Numbered from the stretch's first letter, positions 1 to 9,252 are shown. The stretch is 64,000 bases of DNA from JAZDFC01 sp043808235 (GCA_043808235.1 JAZDFC010000110.1:1-64000), one strand, 5' to 3'. Notes: generated from the sequence alone by a model not told the origin. Program-made: numbers and translations.

Positions 1-563
1 TTTTGCTTTATCATAATCTTAGAATTAATCATCAAACCGATTTTCGTAAAATAATTTACAAGTTCGGAATTTTCGTCAGCTACCCGTGCAAGAATATAAT
101 ACCTATTCAATTCACATTGATTCAGTTGAAGTAAAATCGGCTGCGCAGGCATCGCGCCATTTTTATCCGGGATAGGCGAACCATGCGGGTCGAAATGTGG
201 ATTTCCGAGATACTCATCAATTTTATTTATTAAAAATTCGGTAGTATTATGCTCAAGATGTTCCGCTTCATCATGAACTTCGCTCCATGAAAGATTTAAT
301 ACACGCATTAGAAATAATTCCCACAAACGGTGCCGACGGATTACTTCGAGAGCAACTTTTTCACCATCGCTGGTTAGTTCCAGCCCTTTGTATTTTTGAT
401 ACTGAACGTATCCTTCAATGGATAATTTTTTCGCCATTTCACTTGTAGCAGCATTCGAAACTTCTAAAATATTAGCTAATTGAGATGTTGAAACAACTCC
501 GCCTCTTTCGTGCTTTTGATTATATATTGTTTTTAAATAGTCTTCTTTTGATATTGTTGGCAT
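1..563 (-). CDS. DtxR/MntR-family metal-dependent transcriptional repressor (partial, C-terminus off the left edge)
   Basis: Read on the minus strand from the ATG at 563, 187 residues are visible with no stop before the window edge. Residues 1-62 form the winged helix DNA-binding domain. Residues 63-135 form the Fe_dep_repr_C dimerisation domain with the typical stretch HDEAEHLEH at 97-105. The start of a C-terminal SH3/FeoA-like domain follows from about 141. By position, likely primary-site metal ligands are Asp8, Glu101, Glu104 and His105, and ancillary ligands are His78, Glu82 and His97. Cys102 of DtxR is replaced by Glu, which is closer to MntR-type sites, so manganese or iron are both possible. 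The gene is divergent from mrp-nfu, and paired palindromes just upstream suggest autoregulation. Family is clear; metal is inferred. Confidence 0.9.
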   Translation of the reverse strand, partial: MPTISKEDYLKTIYNQKHERGGVVSTSQLANILEVSNAATSEMAKKLSIEGYVQYQKYKGLELTSDGEKVALEVIRRHRLWELFLMRVLNLSWSEVHDEAEHLEHNTTEFLINKIDEYLGNPHFDPHGSPIPDKNGAMPAQPILLQLNQCELNRYYILARVADENSELVNYFTKIGLMINSKIMIKQ

Positions 564-586
564 AATTCACCTTTTTTACAATTCAT

Positions 587-604
587 AATTAAGCATACTT
601 AAAT
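587..604. promoter_or_regulatory. Candidate operator 1 of the DtxR-type repressor
   Basis: An 18-bp inverted repeat AATTAAG-CATA-CTTAAAT lies 24 bp upstream of the repressor start. The half-sites AATTAAG and CTTAAAT are complementary except at the outermost positions. The same 7-4-7 layout recurs at 609-626. TTAA-type dyads of this size are known for manganese-responsive DtxR-family repressors; assignment here is inference. Confidence 0.5.
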
Positions 605-608
605 TAAT

Positions 609-626
609 AATCAAGAGCTCTTAATT
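609..626. promoter_or_regulatory. Candidate operator 2 of the DtxR-type repressor
   Basis: The sequence AATCAAG-AGCT-CTTAATT forms the core of a 24-bp palindrome spanning 606-629 with a single mismatched pair (612/623). Its centre is 22 bp from the centre of the first site, about two helical turns, so both sites would sit on the same face of the DNA. It lies between the repressor and mrp and could serve both directions. Confidence 0.5.
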
Positions 627-721
627 ATTTTTTTAAAAGCACCGAAGATTTCTAATCTCGTCTGATAGCTATTCGAGTTGAATCAAATCATATGTAAAAA
701 TGTTACATCAATGAAGTTAAC

Positions 722-754
722 TTTGGTAACTGTGGATATAATCGTTAAATTTTG
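722..754 (+). promoter_or_regulatory. Possible mrp promoter (Bacteroidota-like)
   Basis: TTTG at 722-725 is followed after 20 bases by TA-AAT-TTTG at 746-754. This resembles the Bacteroidota -33/-7 promoter (TTTG, then TAnnTTTG) but has one extra base in the -7 element. It lies 21 bp ahead of the mrp start. Weak on its own; two better matches elsewhere share the N20 spacing. Confidence 0.3.
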
Positions 755-775
755 ACCCAATTTTTTGGAGTAATA

Positions 776-1882
776 ATGCCGACAATAAAAAGTGAAGAAA
801 TTTTAAAAGCTCTTGGTAAGGTGAACGATCCCGATCTTCACAGAGATCTTGTATCATTAGGGATGATACAAAATTTAAAAATCGATGAGAATAATGTAAC
901 ATTTGATGTTGAACTCACCACCCCCGCATGCCCGTTGAAGGATAAAATCAAATTAGATTGTGAAGAAGCAATCAAGAAGGATATCAAAGGTATTGGTCAC
1001 ATAAACATTAATATGACATCCCGTGTAAGAAATCATGTGAATCAAACTAAAGAAGCGATTCTGCCTGGGGTAAAAAACACAATAGCAATTGCAAGTGGAA
1101 AAGGCGGAGTCGGGAAAAGCACGGTTGCTGTTAATCTTGCAGTAGCATTAAGTAAACTCGGATCGAAAGTGGGTTTACTTGACGCTGATATATATGGCCC
1201 AAGTATTCCATTAATGCTTGGACTAAATGAACGACCAAAGATTATTCGGGATGCGGAAACGAAAAAAATGATACCGCTTGAGAATTACGGTATCAAACTT
1301 ATGTCGATTGGTTTTTTAATTGAAGGTGATACACCGGTAATTTGGCGGGGACCAATGGCAAGCGGCGCTGCGAAACAATTTATGTCCGATGTAAACTGGG
1401 GAGAACTTGATTATCTAATATTCGATCTGCCTCCCGGAACCGGAGATATTCAGCTAACGCTTGTACAAACAATTCCTTTAACGGGTGCAGTAATTGTAAC
1501 TACGCCGCAACCCGTTTCATTAATTGACGCGAAGAAGGGATTGAAGATGTTTGAACGCGTTAATGTTCCGGTTCTTGGAATAGTAGAAAATATGAGTTAT
1601 TTTATTGCCCCGGATACAGGTAAAAAATATGACATTTTCGGATTTGGCGGCGGTGAAAGATTGGCAGTCGAATTAAATGTTCCTTTCCTCGGCGGTATCC
1701 CGATTGATCCTCGAATTCGCGAAGGAGGTGATACCGGGAATCCAATTGTCTGGCATTTACCTGATACTGAAAACTCTAAAATATTATTTGAGATTTCGAA
1801 AAATCTTGCTGCACAAATAAGCATAACAAATATTGAAAATGCTTCTCCAAAAGTTGAAATTGACCTTGGAGATAGCGAATAA
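776..1882 (+). CDS. mrp: Mrp/ApbC/NBP35-family Fe-S cluster carrier P-loop ATPase
   Basis: This 368-residue protein has an N-terminal MIP18/DUF59 domain (about 1-85) and a C-terminal ParA/MinD-like ATPase with the deviant Walker A SGKGGVGKST near residues 106-115. The family carries and transfers 4Fe-4S clusters in the cytoplasm. The start at 776 is chosen because TTGGAG lies just ahead of it; an in-frame upstream start would add eight residues without a good ribosome site. The cluster-bridging CxxC usual in ApbC after the NMSYF motif is replaced by Ala278-Pro-Asp-Thr281. nfu follows 12 bp downstream, consistent with a two-gene Fe-S unit under possible control of the divergent metal repressor. 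Confidence 0.95.
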   Translation: MPTIKSEEILKALGKVNDPDLHRDLVSLGMIQNLKIDENNVTFDVELTTPACPLKDKIKLDCEEAIKKDIKGIGHININMTSRVRNHVNQTKEAILPGVKNTIAIASGKGGVGKSTVAVNLAVALSKLGSKVGLLDADIYGPSIPLMLGLNERPKIIRDAETKKMIPLENYGIKLMSIGFLIEGDTPVIWRGPMASGAAKQFMSDVNWGELDYLIFDLPPGTGDIQLTLVQTIPLTGAVIVTTPQPVSLIDAKKGLKMFERVNVPVLGIVENMSYFIAPDTGKKYDIFGFGGGERLAVELNVPFLGGIPIDPRIREGGDTGNPIVWHLPDTENSKILFEISKNLAAQISITNIENASPKVEIDLGDSE

Positions 1883-1894
1883 ACAGGAGATTCT

Positions 1895-2131
1895 ATGGAA
1901 AATGTAATGTTCGAAAAAGTCAACAAAGCTCTCGAAACCATACGACCGTATTTAAAAGCTGATGGCGGCGATGTTGAATTAGTAAATGTAAGCGACCAGG
2001 GAATTGTAGAAGTAAAATTGACAGGCGCATGTGTTGGCTGCCCGATGTCGCAAATGACATTAAGAGCCGGTGTTGAAAGAGCATTGATTCGTGAAGTCCC
2101 CGGAATACGCCGCGTTGAAGCAGTGAACTAA
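1895..2131 (+). CDS. NifU C-terminal-domain (Nfu-type) Fe-S scaffold protein
   Basis: This is a 78-residue stand-alone Nfu domain with the conserved LKADGGDVELV segment and the cluster-binding pair Cys46 and Cys49 in GACVGCP. Nfu dimers bind one 4Fe-4S cluster between the two CxxC motifs and pass it to apoproteins. AGGAG lies seven bases before the ATG. It follows mrp by 12 bp and precedes tpiA by 31 bp, so it is probably co-transcribed with mrp. The family call is secure; which apoproteins it serves cannot be told. Confidence 0.95.
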   Translation: MENVMFEKVNKALETIRPYLKADGGDVELVNVSDQGIVEVKLTGACVGCPMSQMTLRAGVERALIREVPGIRRVEAVN

Positions 2132-2162
2132 TTATTTTAATAAATCTTATACAGGAAAAACC

Positions 2163-2921
2163 ATGAGGAAAAAAGTTATTGCCGGTAACTGGAAAATGTT
2201 TAAAGATCTCGGTGAGTCAGTTACTCTTATTTCTGAAATTAAAAACGAATTAAACTCGTTGCCGGAAAGTGTAGAAGCAATTGTATGCCCGCCATTTACA
2301 TCTCTCGAAACCGCATCGACATTATTAAAAGGTAGCGCGATTATACTCGGCGCACAGAATATGCATTTCGAAAGCAGCGGTGCATTCACGGGCGAAATTG
2401 CTCCACAGATGTTGAAAAGTGTTGGATGTGAATTTGTAATTCTCGGCCATTCGGAACGCAGAACTTTATTTTTTGAAACCGACTCAACGATAAATAAAAA
2501 AATAAAATCCGCACTTGCCAATAATCTAAAACCGATATTCTGCCTTGGCGAAACCCGCGAAGAACGTGAGCAAGGCATCACCTTCGATGTTGTTGATAGA
2601 CAATTGGTAAAAGGACTCGACGGAATTTCGGAAACTGATTTGGAAAAAATAATCATTGCATACGAACCCGTATGGGCAATTGGTACCGGATTGACAGCCA
2701 CACCGGCACAAGCTCAGGAAGTACACGAATTTATCCGCAGTTTAATAGCAAAAATTTACTCTGCTTCGGCAGCTGAAAAAATAATAATCCAGTATGGCGG
2801 AAGTGTAAAACCGGAAAACGCGCGCGAATTATTAACCCAAAAAGATATTGACGGAGCTCTTGTTGGAGGCGCCTGCCTGAAAGCTGATTCATTTGCGAAA
2901 ATTGTAAAATCAGTATTGTAG
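2163..2921 (+). CDS. tpiA: Triosephosphate isomerase
   Basis: A full-length 252-residue TIM that interconverts dihydroxyacetone phosphate and glyceraldehyde 3-phosphate in glycolysis/gluconeogenesis. All catalytic landmarks are present: the NWKM substrate lysine (Lys11), His96 in GHSERR, Glu168 in AYEPVWAIGTG, and the phosphate-binding GGSV and GGACL loops near the C-terminus. An AGGA ribosome site precedes the ATG. It follows nfu closely and is terminated by the hairpin at 2971-2994. Confidence 0.98.
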   Translation: MRKKVIAGNWKMFKDLGESVTLISEIKNELNSLPESVEAIVCPPFTSLETASTLLKGSAIILGAQNMHFESSGAFTGEIAPQMLKSVGCEFVILGHSERRTLFFETDSTINKKIKSALANNLKPIFCLGETREEREQGITFDVVDRQLVKGLDGISETDLEKIIIAYEPVWAIGTGLTATPAQAQEVHEFIRSLIAKIYSASAAEKIIIQYGGSVKPENARELLTQKDIDGALVGGACLKADSFAKIVKSVL

Positions 2922-2970
2922 TCCTCGCAATAAATAATTTAATAAAATTGCGAAAACATTCGAAAAACGG

Positions 2971-3004
2971 GGGAATTAAAAGGATTTAATTCCCTCTCTT
3001 CTTT
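2971..3004 (+). terminator. Rho-independent terminator after tpiA
   Basis: GGGAATTAAA at 2971-2980 pairs perfectly with TTTAATTCCC at 2985-2994 across an AGGA loop. The stem is followed by a pyrimidine-rich run containing TCTCTTCTTT. Confidence 0.75.
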
Positions 3005-3033
3005 GCGTTGCCCTCCTTTTGTTAGTATATTTG
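3002..3033 (+). promoter_or_regulatory. Bacteroidota-type promoter for the GH2-like gene
   Basis: TTTG at 3002-3005 and TATATTTG at 3026-3033 are separated by 20 bases. This matches the TTTG and TAnnTTTG consensus recognised by the primary sigma factor of Bacteroidota. The expected transcription start near 3040 leaves a leader of about 20 bases before the ATG at 3062. The location directly after the tpiA terminator supports it. Confidence 0.5.
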
Positions 3034-3061
3034 AACTCTCTATTTTACATTTTTCGGTGGA

Positions 3062-5644
3062 ATGAAAAAACTTTTTATTCATTTTTTGTATTTTTTTACG
3101 GTTTTGTCCCTACCCGGTCTCGCTCAAATAAAAATCAAAGAGGCTCCTGTATCTAATTTTTCAAAGATGGATTCGATTTTTATCGATTCTAACGCGAAAA
3201 GAAAAATTATTCCTTTGATTGAAAACTGGCGAGTTTACCCAGCCGATGACTCAGAAAACAAATATAAGGTTTCTGTGCCATCCACTTTTGAAGGTACCGA
3301 GTCACTCGTTTACGAGAGAAACCTGGACATCCGCGATAATGATATTGTTAATTATAATATTTTCTTAGAATTTCTTGGCTTAAATTATTCTGCAGAAATA
3401 CTTATAAATAACTTGAGTATTTATAAACATTCCGGAAGTACTGTACCATTTTCTGTAGAAATTCCAAAGGATATTCTAAATTTCGGCGAACCGAATAAAC
3501 TTGCCGTCAAGGTAACTTATGCACCGGATGCAGAGTCAACAATTCCAATAAAACCGCAATTTCTATTTCCGTTGAATTCCGGTGGATTAACGCGGGAAGT
3601 GTATCTTAAACTTGTCCCTAAAACCTACATCGCCAATTTTCACCAAAGTTACTTTGTTAGCGAGAACCATTCCTCGGCAAGATTAAACTTGGATATTTCA
3701 TTACAGAAGAACAAATATCCGGACAAAAATGAAACTGAGGCCACAGCTCAAAGTGCATATCAAATGAACATAATTGTAAAAAGCAAAAACAATGTCGTTG
3801 TATCGGCTCTGAATAATATTGCAGTTGCTTTTACTAACAAAAATACATCGTACCCAAATTTACAAATTGATATTGCCTCCCCGATATTATGGTCCCCCGC
3901 TAATCCACATTATTACATTATGGAAGTTCAGTTATTAGAGAATAATTTAATTATTGACGAGACTTCAAAATATTTATCGATTTACAAACTTGATCAGACC
4001 GAGGAAGGCTATACTCTTAATGGGGCGAGTTTCCGTTTTAACGGCACAACTTATCTCTTCTCAAATCCTAAATACGGACCGCTGATTCCATTAGCCCAAC
4101 TTGAAAAAGATTTACAAACAATCAAACAAACCGGATTTAACGCCATACGTTTCGCTAAAGAAATTCCGCATCCTTTTGCTTTAAGATTATGCGAAAAACT
4201 CGGTTTGCTGGCATTCATCGAACTGCCTTTAAATTCAATACCAGGAGCAATTCTCCAAAATCCAAATTTCCGCACGCGTACTTTAAACTATCTGCGGAGC
4301 TTTACAAAAGAGTTCGAAAATTATTCCGCGGTTGTGGCAATTGGTTTGGGTAGTTCATACTTATCAAATTCCGACGTCCATTTAAATTTTATAAAAGATA
4401 TTCTCGCACAGATTAAAAACAATGAGAAATTAAAATACGCCTCCTTCATCGGCTTGCCACACGAACCAATAGAGGGACTTGATTTATACGGATACGAGCT
4501 TTATGCGAATGATGTTGTAGATTATTTTTCCAAATTTGAAAGCGCAATTGAAAATATTGGCATCTCAAAAGTATTTATCAGCGAAGCTACCTATCCAACA
4601 TTTAACGGCAGCACATCGGGTTATTTAAATAAGTTTTCGTTCGAAGCTCAGGCAAAATATTTCAGCGACCTTATCGATTTTGTTGCGGATAAAAAACTGC
4701 AAGGATTTTTTATTAACTCCATATTTGATTTCAGAGGAAACATTCCTTCATTCTTTTCCAGTTATAACGAAGACAACATATATTTACTTGGCCTGCTCGG
4801 TGAAAGACATAAAGGTACCCGTCTGGCTCAGAAAGTGATAAATGCAAAACTAACCTCCAGCGAAAAACCCACCATTCCGATAGGAAATAAAATGGATGAT
4901 TCGCCTGTGTTGTTTATTTTACTCGGCGTGGTTTTATCGGTCATCGTAACGTTATTAATAAATTCGAAAAGAAAATTCCGCGAGGATGCATCCCGTGCCT
5001 TGTTGCGCCCATATAATTTTTATGCAGATATCCGCGATCATAGAATATTATCCGGCTTTCACACAATAGTTTTGATGCTTGTTCTCTCGGGAACGCATGC
5101 TTTGCTCGTTACAAATCTATTGTTTTTTTTAAGAACTAATATCCTGCTTGAAAAAATTCTGATTGCACTCGGTTCATCGAACTTAATAAAATTCATTGCA
5201 ATACTTGCTTGGGATCCTGTTAAATCGCTTTTATATATTTTCATTATCTCAATTATTTCGTTTACTCTCGTCGCATTATTGATAAAAGCCGCATCGTTCT
5301 TTATTAAAACGCGAGTTTTATTCTCAAGTATCTTTTACACAGTTATTTGGTCGTTCCTTCCTTTAGCTATTCTTCTTCCGCTCGAACTTGTTCTGTACCG
5401 GATACTCCTCATAGATACATTCAACTTTTACATATATATATTCCTTGTAATTTATCTCTTATGGGTCTTCCAAAGAATTATCAAGGGTATATATGTAATT
5501 TTCGATATACACCCGTTGAAAGTTTATTTTTACACATTTCTGTTCGTATTGATAACTGTGGGGGGAACGTTATTCTATTTACAATTGAGCAATTCCAGTA
5601 TCGACCTGATTTACCTGGCTTTTGAACAATTTCAATTAATTTAA
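3062..5644 (+). CDS. GH2-like (beta-galactosidase/glucuronidase fold) protein fused to a Yip1-like membrane domain
   Basis: An 860-residue protein with a signal peptide (about 1-21, ending SLPGLAQ). It shows the GH2 order: a jelly-roll sugar-binding domain (about 55-190), an Ig-like sandwich (about 190-310) and a TIM barrel (about 320-590). One transmembrane helix follows (about 617-637), then a Yip1-like bundle of about five helices (about 660-860). The expected nucleophile survives as Glu508 in ISEATYP. The acid/base Asn-Glu pair expected after barrel strand 4 is not seen; the segment at 427-432 reads IGLGSS. It may therefore be a non-catalytic carbohydrate-binding or sensing protein with the GH2 part outside the membrane. 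It has its own promoter and is 10 bp upstream of smc. The fold assignment is fairly secure; function is unknown. Confidence 0.75.
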   Translation: MKKLFIHFLYFFTVLSLPGLAQIKIKEAPVSNFSKMDSIFIDSNAKRKIIPLIENWRVYPADDSENKYKVSVPSTFEGTESLVYERNLDIRDNDIVNYNIFLEFLGLNYSAEILINNLSIYKHSGSTVPFSVEIPKDILNFGEPNKLAVKVTYAPDAESTIPIKPQFLFPLNSGGLTREVYLKLVPKTYIANFHQSYFVSENHSSARLNLDISLQKNKYPDKNETEATAQSAYQMNIIVKSKNNVVVSALNNIAVAFTNKNTSYPNLQIDIASPILWSPANPHYYIMEVQLLENNLIIDETSKYLSIYKLDQTEEGYTLNGASFRFNGTTYLFSNPKYGPLIPLAQLEKDLQTIKQTGFNAIRFAKEIPHPFALRLCEKLGLLAFIELPLNSIPGAILQNPNFRTRTLNYLRSFTKEFENYSAVVAIGLGSSYLSNSDVHLNFIKDILAQIKNNEKLKYASFIGLPHEPIEGLDLYGYELYANDVVDYFSKFESAIENIGISKVFISEATYPTFNGSTSGYLNKFSFEAQAKYFSDLIDFVADKKLQGFFINSIFDFRGNIPSFFSSYNEDNIYLLGLLGERHKGTRLAQKVINAKLTSSEKPTIPIGNKMDDSPVLFILLGVVLSVIVTLLINSKRKFREDASRALLRPYNFYADIRDHRILSGFHTIVLMLVLSGTHALLVTNLLFFLRTNILLEKILIALGSSNLIKFIAILAWDPVKSLLYIFIISIISFTLVALLIKAASFFIKTRVLFSSIFYTVIWSFLPLAILLPLELVLYRILLIDTFNFYIYIFLVIYLLWVFQRIIKGIYVIFDIHPLKVYFYTFLFVLITVGGTLFYLQLSNSSIDLIYLAFEQFQLI

Positions 5645-5654
5645 GCGAGCAGTT

Positions 5655-8600
5655 TTGTATCTATCAAAGTTAGAAATATTTGGTTTCAAATCGTTTGCCG
5701 CTAAGACTATTTTAAATTTCACAAAAGGAATAACCGGGATAGTTGGACCAAATGGCTGCGGCAAAACTAATATTGTGGATGCATTGCGATGGTGTTTGGG
5801 CGAGCAACGAACAAGCACACTTCGAAGCGACAAGATGGAGAATGTAATTTTTAACGGAACCCGGAATAAAAAGCCCATGGGTATGTCCGAGGTTTCATTA
5901 ACACTTGAAAATGATCAGGGAGTTCTGCCGACCGAGTATACCGAAGTAACAATTACGAGAAGGATATTTCGTTCGGGTGAAAGTGAATATCTGTTAAATA
6001 AAAACATATGCCGGCTTAAAGATATCACTAATCTCTTTATGGATACCGGGATGGGAACAAACGCCTACTCCGTAATTGAATTAAAGATGATTGAAATCAT
6101 TCTTAGTAATAAAGCCGAAGAACGCAGACACATGTTTGAAGAAGCTGCCGGCGTGAACAAGTACAAACTCCGAAGAAAACTTTCGCTAAAAAAACTCGAT
6201 GAAGTAAAAGGTGACTTAACACGTGTGAATGATATCGTTTCGGAAGTTGAAAAAACCGTTCGATCTTTGGAAAGACAGGCAAAGAAAGCAGATAAATACA
6301 ATCAAATTCAATCTGTGCTGAAAGAAAAAGAGATTGATCTGGCTGAAAGAGAATTTTCGCAATTCACCTTGGAAATTGAAAGACTAACGACGCACTTTAA
6401 TGAATATCATGTTAAAAAAGAAGATATAGATAAGAACATCCGGTCGATTGAGAACGAATTGATCTTATTCCGATCCAAAATTGATGATGTTGAGAGTCGG
6501 CTGCGTGAGAAACGAGTTGAATTAAACGTACAAACCGAATTGATTCATGAGTACCAAAAAAGCATTTCGGTAGCCGAGGAAAAATCAAATTCACTGAACG
6601 CAAATATTGACCGTTTCACGGATGAACTCGGCGATTTATATAATCAAAAGGAGCGTTCAGAAAAGGCGATTGAAGAAAATTCAACCAAGCAAGTTGAATT
6701 TGAGAATGAAATAAAAAATCTTGAAACGGAAACGGAATCGTTCGCCGAAGTACTTCTTAAAAAACAAATTGAAGTTGAAGAGAAAAAGAAAGAATTAAAA
6801 AAGTTTTCGGACGATCATGTTGAGATAATCAAAGAAATTACTACAAAAGAAAATGAGCGGAATAACCGCGAAAGCGAATTTGAAAGAATTAACAAAACAA
6901 TTGAAAAGCTAAACAACCGTGTACAAAAACTAACAACCGATATTGCAAAATCGGTAGGATTTCTCGAAGAACTTGAAAATGAAAAAGGCTCCATTCAAAA
7001 TAAACTAAACGAGTCGGAGTCGCGTTATATTGCAGAACGCAAAAAGAAAGAGAATCTAGAAAAAGTATTAGAGGGATTGAAAGAAAAAGAGCTCGATGGG
7101 AAAACAGTTCTCGCAAACATTAAAAACAAAATTGAATTCCTGCAAACTCTCGTCGCAAATTTCGAAGGTATTTCTTCCGGCTCACGTTCATTGCTCGAAA
7201 ATAAGAACTGGTCGGCAAAGGGCAGCACATTATTTTCGGATATCGGAAGCGCGGGCGAGCAATACAGGATTGCCCTCGAAGCTGCGCTCAAAAATGTGTT
7301 GAACAATCTTGTAATTGATGATGTCTCGGATTTACAAGCCGCAGTTGAATATTTGAAAAAGAACGAATTGGGCAAAGCCTCATTTTATCTTTTAAAAACT
7401 GATGGCGATACCGGCAATTCTTTCATTCACAAGTTGAATTCGTTTTTCGAAAACCGACGAATGAAAAAATTAGAGAAAGAAAAAGATTTTATTAACTGGG
7501 CGTACAATCTTGTTGAAGCCGAGGATAAGTGGCGACCGTACTTCAAGAAATACCTTTCGAATTCCGTAGTAGTAGAAAATATCGAGAGCGCTTTAAGACT
7601 TGGTAAAAAATATCCGGGCTTTACTTTTACAACTCTTGAAGGAGATCTATTACATAATTCCGGTTTAATTGAAGCCGGTTCATTGCCTGCGCTTGACCAA
7701 ACATTGTTCGGTAGAAAGCAACTGCTCGAAAATCTTTTGAACGAGATACCACAGGCTGAGGCTTATCTTAAAAGATTAAGAAAAGAGATAGACGATACAG
7801 ATCAAAAAATAAACGAAATCGATTTGAATATAATTTCAGAGGAAGGGAAATTATATTTGAACGAAATAAACAATATTGAGAAGCAAATTTCGCAGCTTGA
7901 ATTCGAACAGAAAAAAGCATCGGAAGAGATTGACCGATCCAATGAAGAGATTCAAGAAATAGCTGGCGAATCCAACAAACTTGATACGATTATTAATTCA
8001 CTAAAATCCGAACTCACCGGATTGAATAATCAAAAGAATCTCCATGAAGATAAACTGAAAATATCCGAGCACAACTTAAAAGATCTCGAAGACGACTACA
8101 ATAATCTTGTTACAGATCAGAATCAAAAAAACCTTAAATTGGAGAGACAACGCGGTCAATTGCAAAATACCATTGAGACAATTGCGCGTGCGAAGAATGC
8201 AATAATAAGAATTGATGATACTGTTAAAAGAAGAAACCAGGATATTTCTCTTTCAAAAAATGAATTGAGTCAGATTCAATCTAAAATTGATACGGACAGT
8301 GTTAAGCTTACAGATGCTACGAGCGAGAAAGATATTATTCAACAGGAAGAGAAGGAAGTCCAGTCCGAGCTTTCTATAATCAAGCATGATGCATCGGATC
8401 TTGAGAGCCGGTTGAATAAACTTCGCAACGAGAGGCAGGAAGTTTCCGATAACATTCATTTTGTGGATCTTGAAAAGAACAAGATTAATCTCAAGCTGGA
8501 GAATATCACCGAACATATAAAAGAAGAGTATTCCGTCGCTCTTGAATTCAAACAATTTGAAGATCTCGACAATTTTCATTTTGACGAGCGCAACAGCGAA

Positions 8601-9245
8601 GTCCACGACTTAAAAGCACAATTGAAGAATTTGGGACCGATAAATCTTCTTGCGTATTCCGAATATGAAGAAGAAAAAGAAAGAATGGACTTCTTATTCA
8701 AGCAGCGTGATGACCTTGTTGAATCAGAGAAAGATTTGATAAAAACGATTGAAGAAATAAACGAAACAGCACAGCAGTTATTTACGAGTACGTTCGAACA
8801 GATCCGCACCAATTTTAAAAAGATTTTCCAGACTTTATTCGATCCCGGAGACGAAGCTGACCTTTCACTCGAAGAAGGAGTCGATCCACTCGAAGCTAAA
8901 ATCGAAATTATGGCTAAGCCAAAAGGTAAGCGGCCAACTTCAATCGAATTACTATCTGGAGGAGAAAAAACTCTGACAGCAACAGCCTTGCTTTTTGCAA
9001 TTTATCTCGTAAAGCCAAGTCCGTTTTGTATTCTTGATGAAGTTGACGCACCGTTGGATGATGCAAACGTAGATAGATTCACCCGTTTGATAAAGGAATT
9101 CAGTGCAAATACACAATTCATTATAGTTACTCATAATAAACGAACGATGGAATCAGCCGAAACGATGTACGGTGTTACGATGCAAGAAGAAGGTATTTCA
9201 AAATTAGCATCTGTAAAATTTAACGAATTGCTAGCGGTGAATTAA
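5655..9245 (+). CDS. smc: Chromosome segregation protein SMC
   Basis: A 1196-residue SMC ATPase of normal length. The N-terminal head carries Walker A GPNGCGKT at 31-38. Long coiled coils flank a hinge domain at about 505-660. The C-terminal head has the ABC signature LSGGEK near 1101 and Walker B/D-loop FCILDEVDAPLDD. With ScpA and ScpB (not in this window) it forms the complex that compacts and separates chromosomes. Translation starts at TTG 5655: the encoded MYLSKLEIFGFKSF is the standard SMC N-terminus and no ATG fits. The upstream GH2-like gene ends only 10 bp before, so the two are probably read from one message. Confidence 0.97.
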   Translation: MYLSKLEIFGFKSFAAKTILNFTKGITGIVGPNGCGKTNIVDALRWCLGEQRTSTLRSDKMENVIFNGTRNKKPMGMSEVSLTLENDQGVLPTEYTEVTITRRIFRSGESEYLLNKNICRLKDITNLFMDTGMGTNAYSVIELKMIEIILSNKAEERRHMFEEAAGVNKYKLRRKLSLKKLDEVKGDLTRVNDIVSEVEKTVRSLERQAKKADKYNQIQSVLKEKEIDLAEREFSQFTLEIERLTTHFNEYHVKKEDIDKNIRSIENELILFRSKIDDVESRLREKRVELNVQTELIHEYQKSISVAEEKSNSLNANIDRFTDELGDLYNQKERSEKAIEENSTKQVEFENEIKNLETETESFAEVLLKKQIEVEEKKKELKKFSDDHVEIIKEITTKENERNNRESEFERINKTIEKLNNRVQKLTTDIAKSVGFLEELENEKGSIQNKLNESESRYIAERKKKENLEKVLEGLKEKELDGKTVLANIKNKIEFLQTLVANFEGISSGSRSLLENKNWSAKGSTLFSDIGSAGEQYRIALEAALKNVLNNLVIDDVSDLQAAVEYLKKNELGKASFYLLKTDGDTGNSFIHKLNSFFENRRMKKLEKEKDFINWAYNLVEAEDKWRPYFKKYLSNSVVVENIESALRLGKKYPGFTFTTLEGDLLHNSGLIEAGSLPALDQTLFGRKQLLENLLNEIPQAEAYLKRLRKEIDDTDQKINEIDLNIISEEGKLYLNEINNIEKQISQLEFEQKKASEEIDRSNEEIQEIAGESNKLDTIINSLKSELTGLNNQKNLHEDKLKISEHNLKDLEDDYNNLVTDQNQKNLKLERQRGQLQNTIETIARAKNAIIRIDDTVKRRNQDISLSKNELSQIQSKIDTDSVKLTDATSEKDIIQQEEKEVQSELSIIKHDASDLESRLNKLRNERQEVSDNIHFVDLEKNKINLKLENITEHIKEEYSVALEFKQFEDLDNFHFDERNSEVHDLKAQLKNLGPINLLAYSEYEEEKERMDFLFKQRDDLVESEKDLIKTIEEINETAQQLFTSTFEQIRTNFKKIFQTLFDPGDEADLSLEEGVDPLEAKIEIMAKPKGKRPTSIELLSGGEKTLTATALLFAIYLVKPSPFCILDEVDAPLDDANVDRFTRLIKEFSANTQFIIVTHNKRTMESAETMYGVTMQEEGISKLASVKFNELLAVN

Positions 9246-9252
9246 AGAAGCG

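Noticed and set aside
2147..2701. Open frame of 184 codons on the minus strand inside tpiA
   Set aside because: It lies opposite a complete, well-conserved tpiA and shows no family pattern or ribosome site; a frame shadow.
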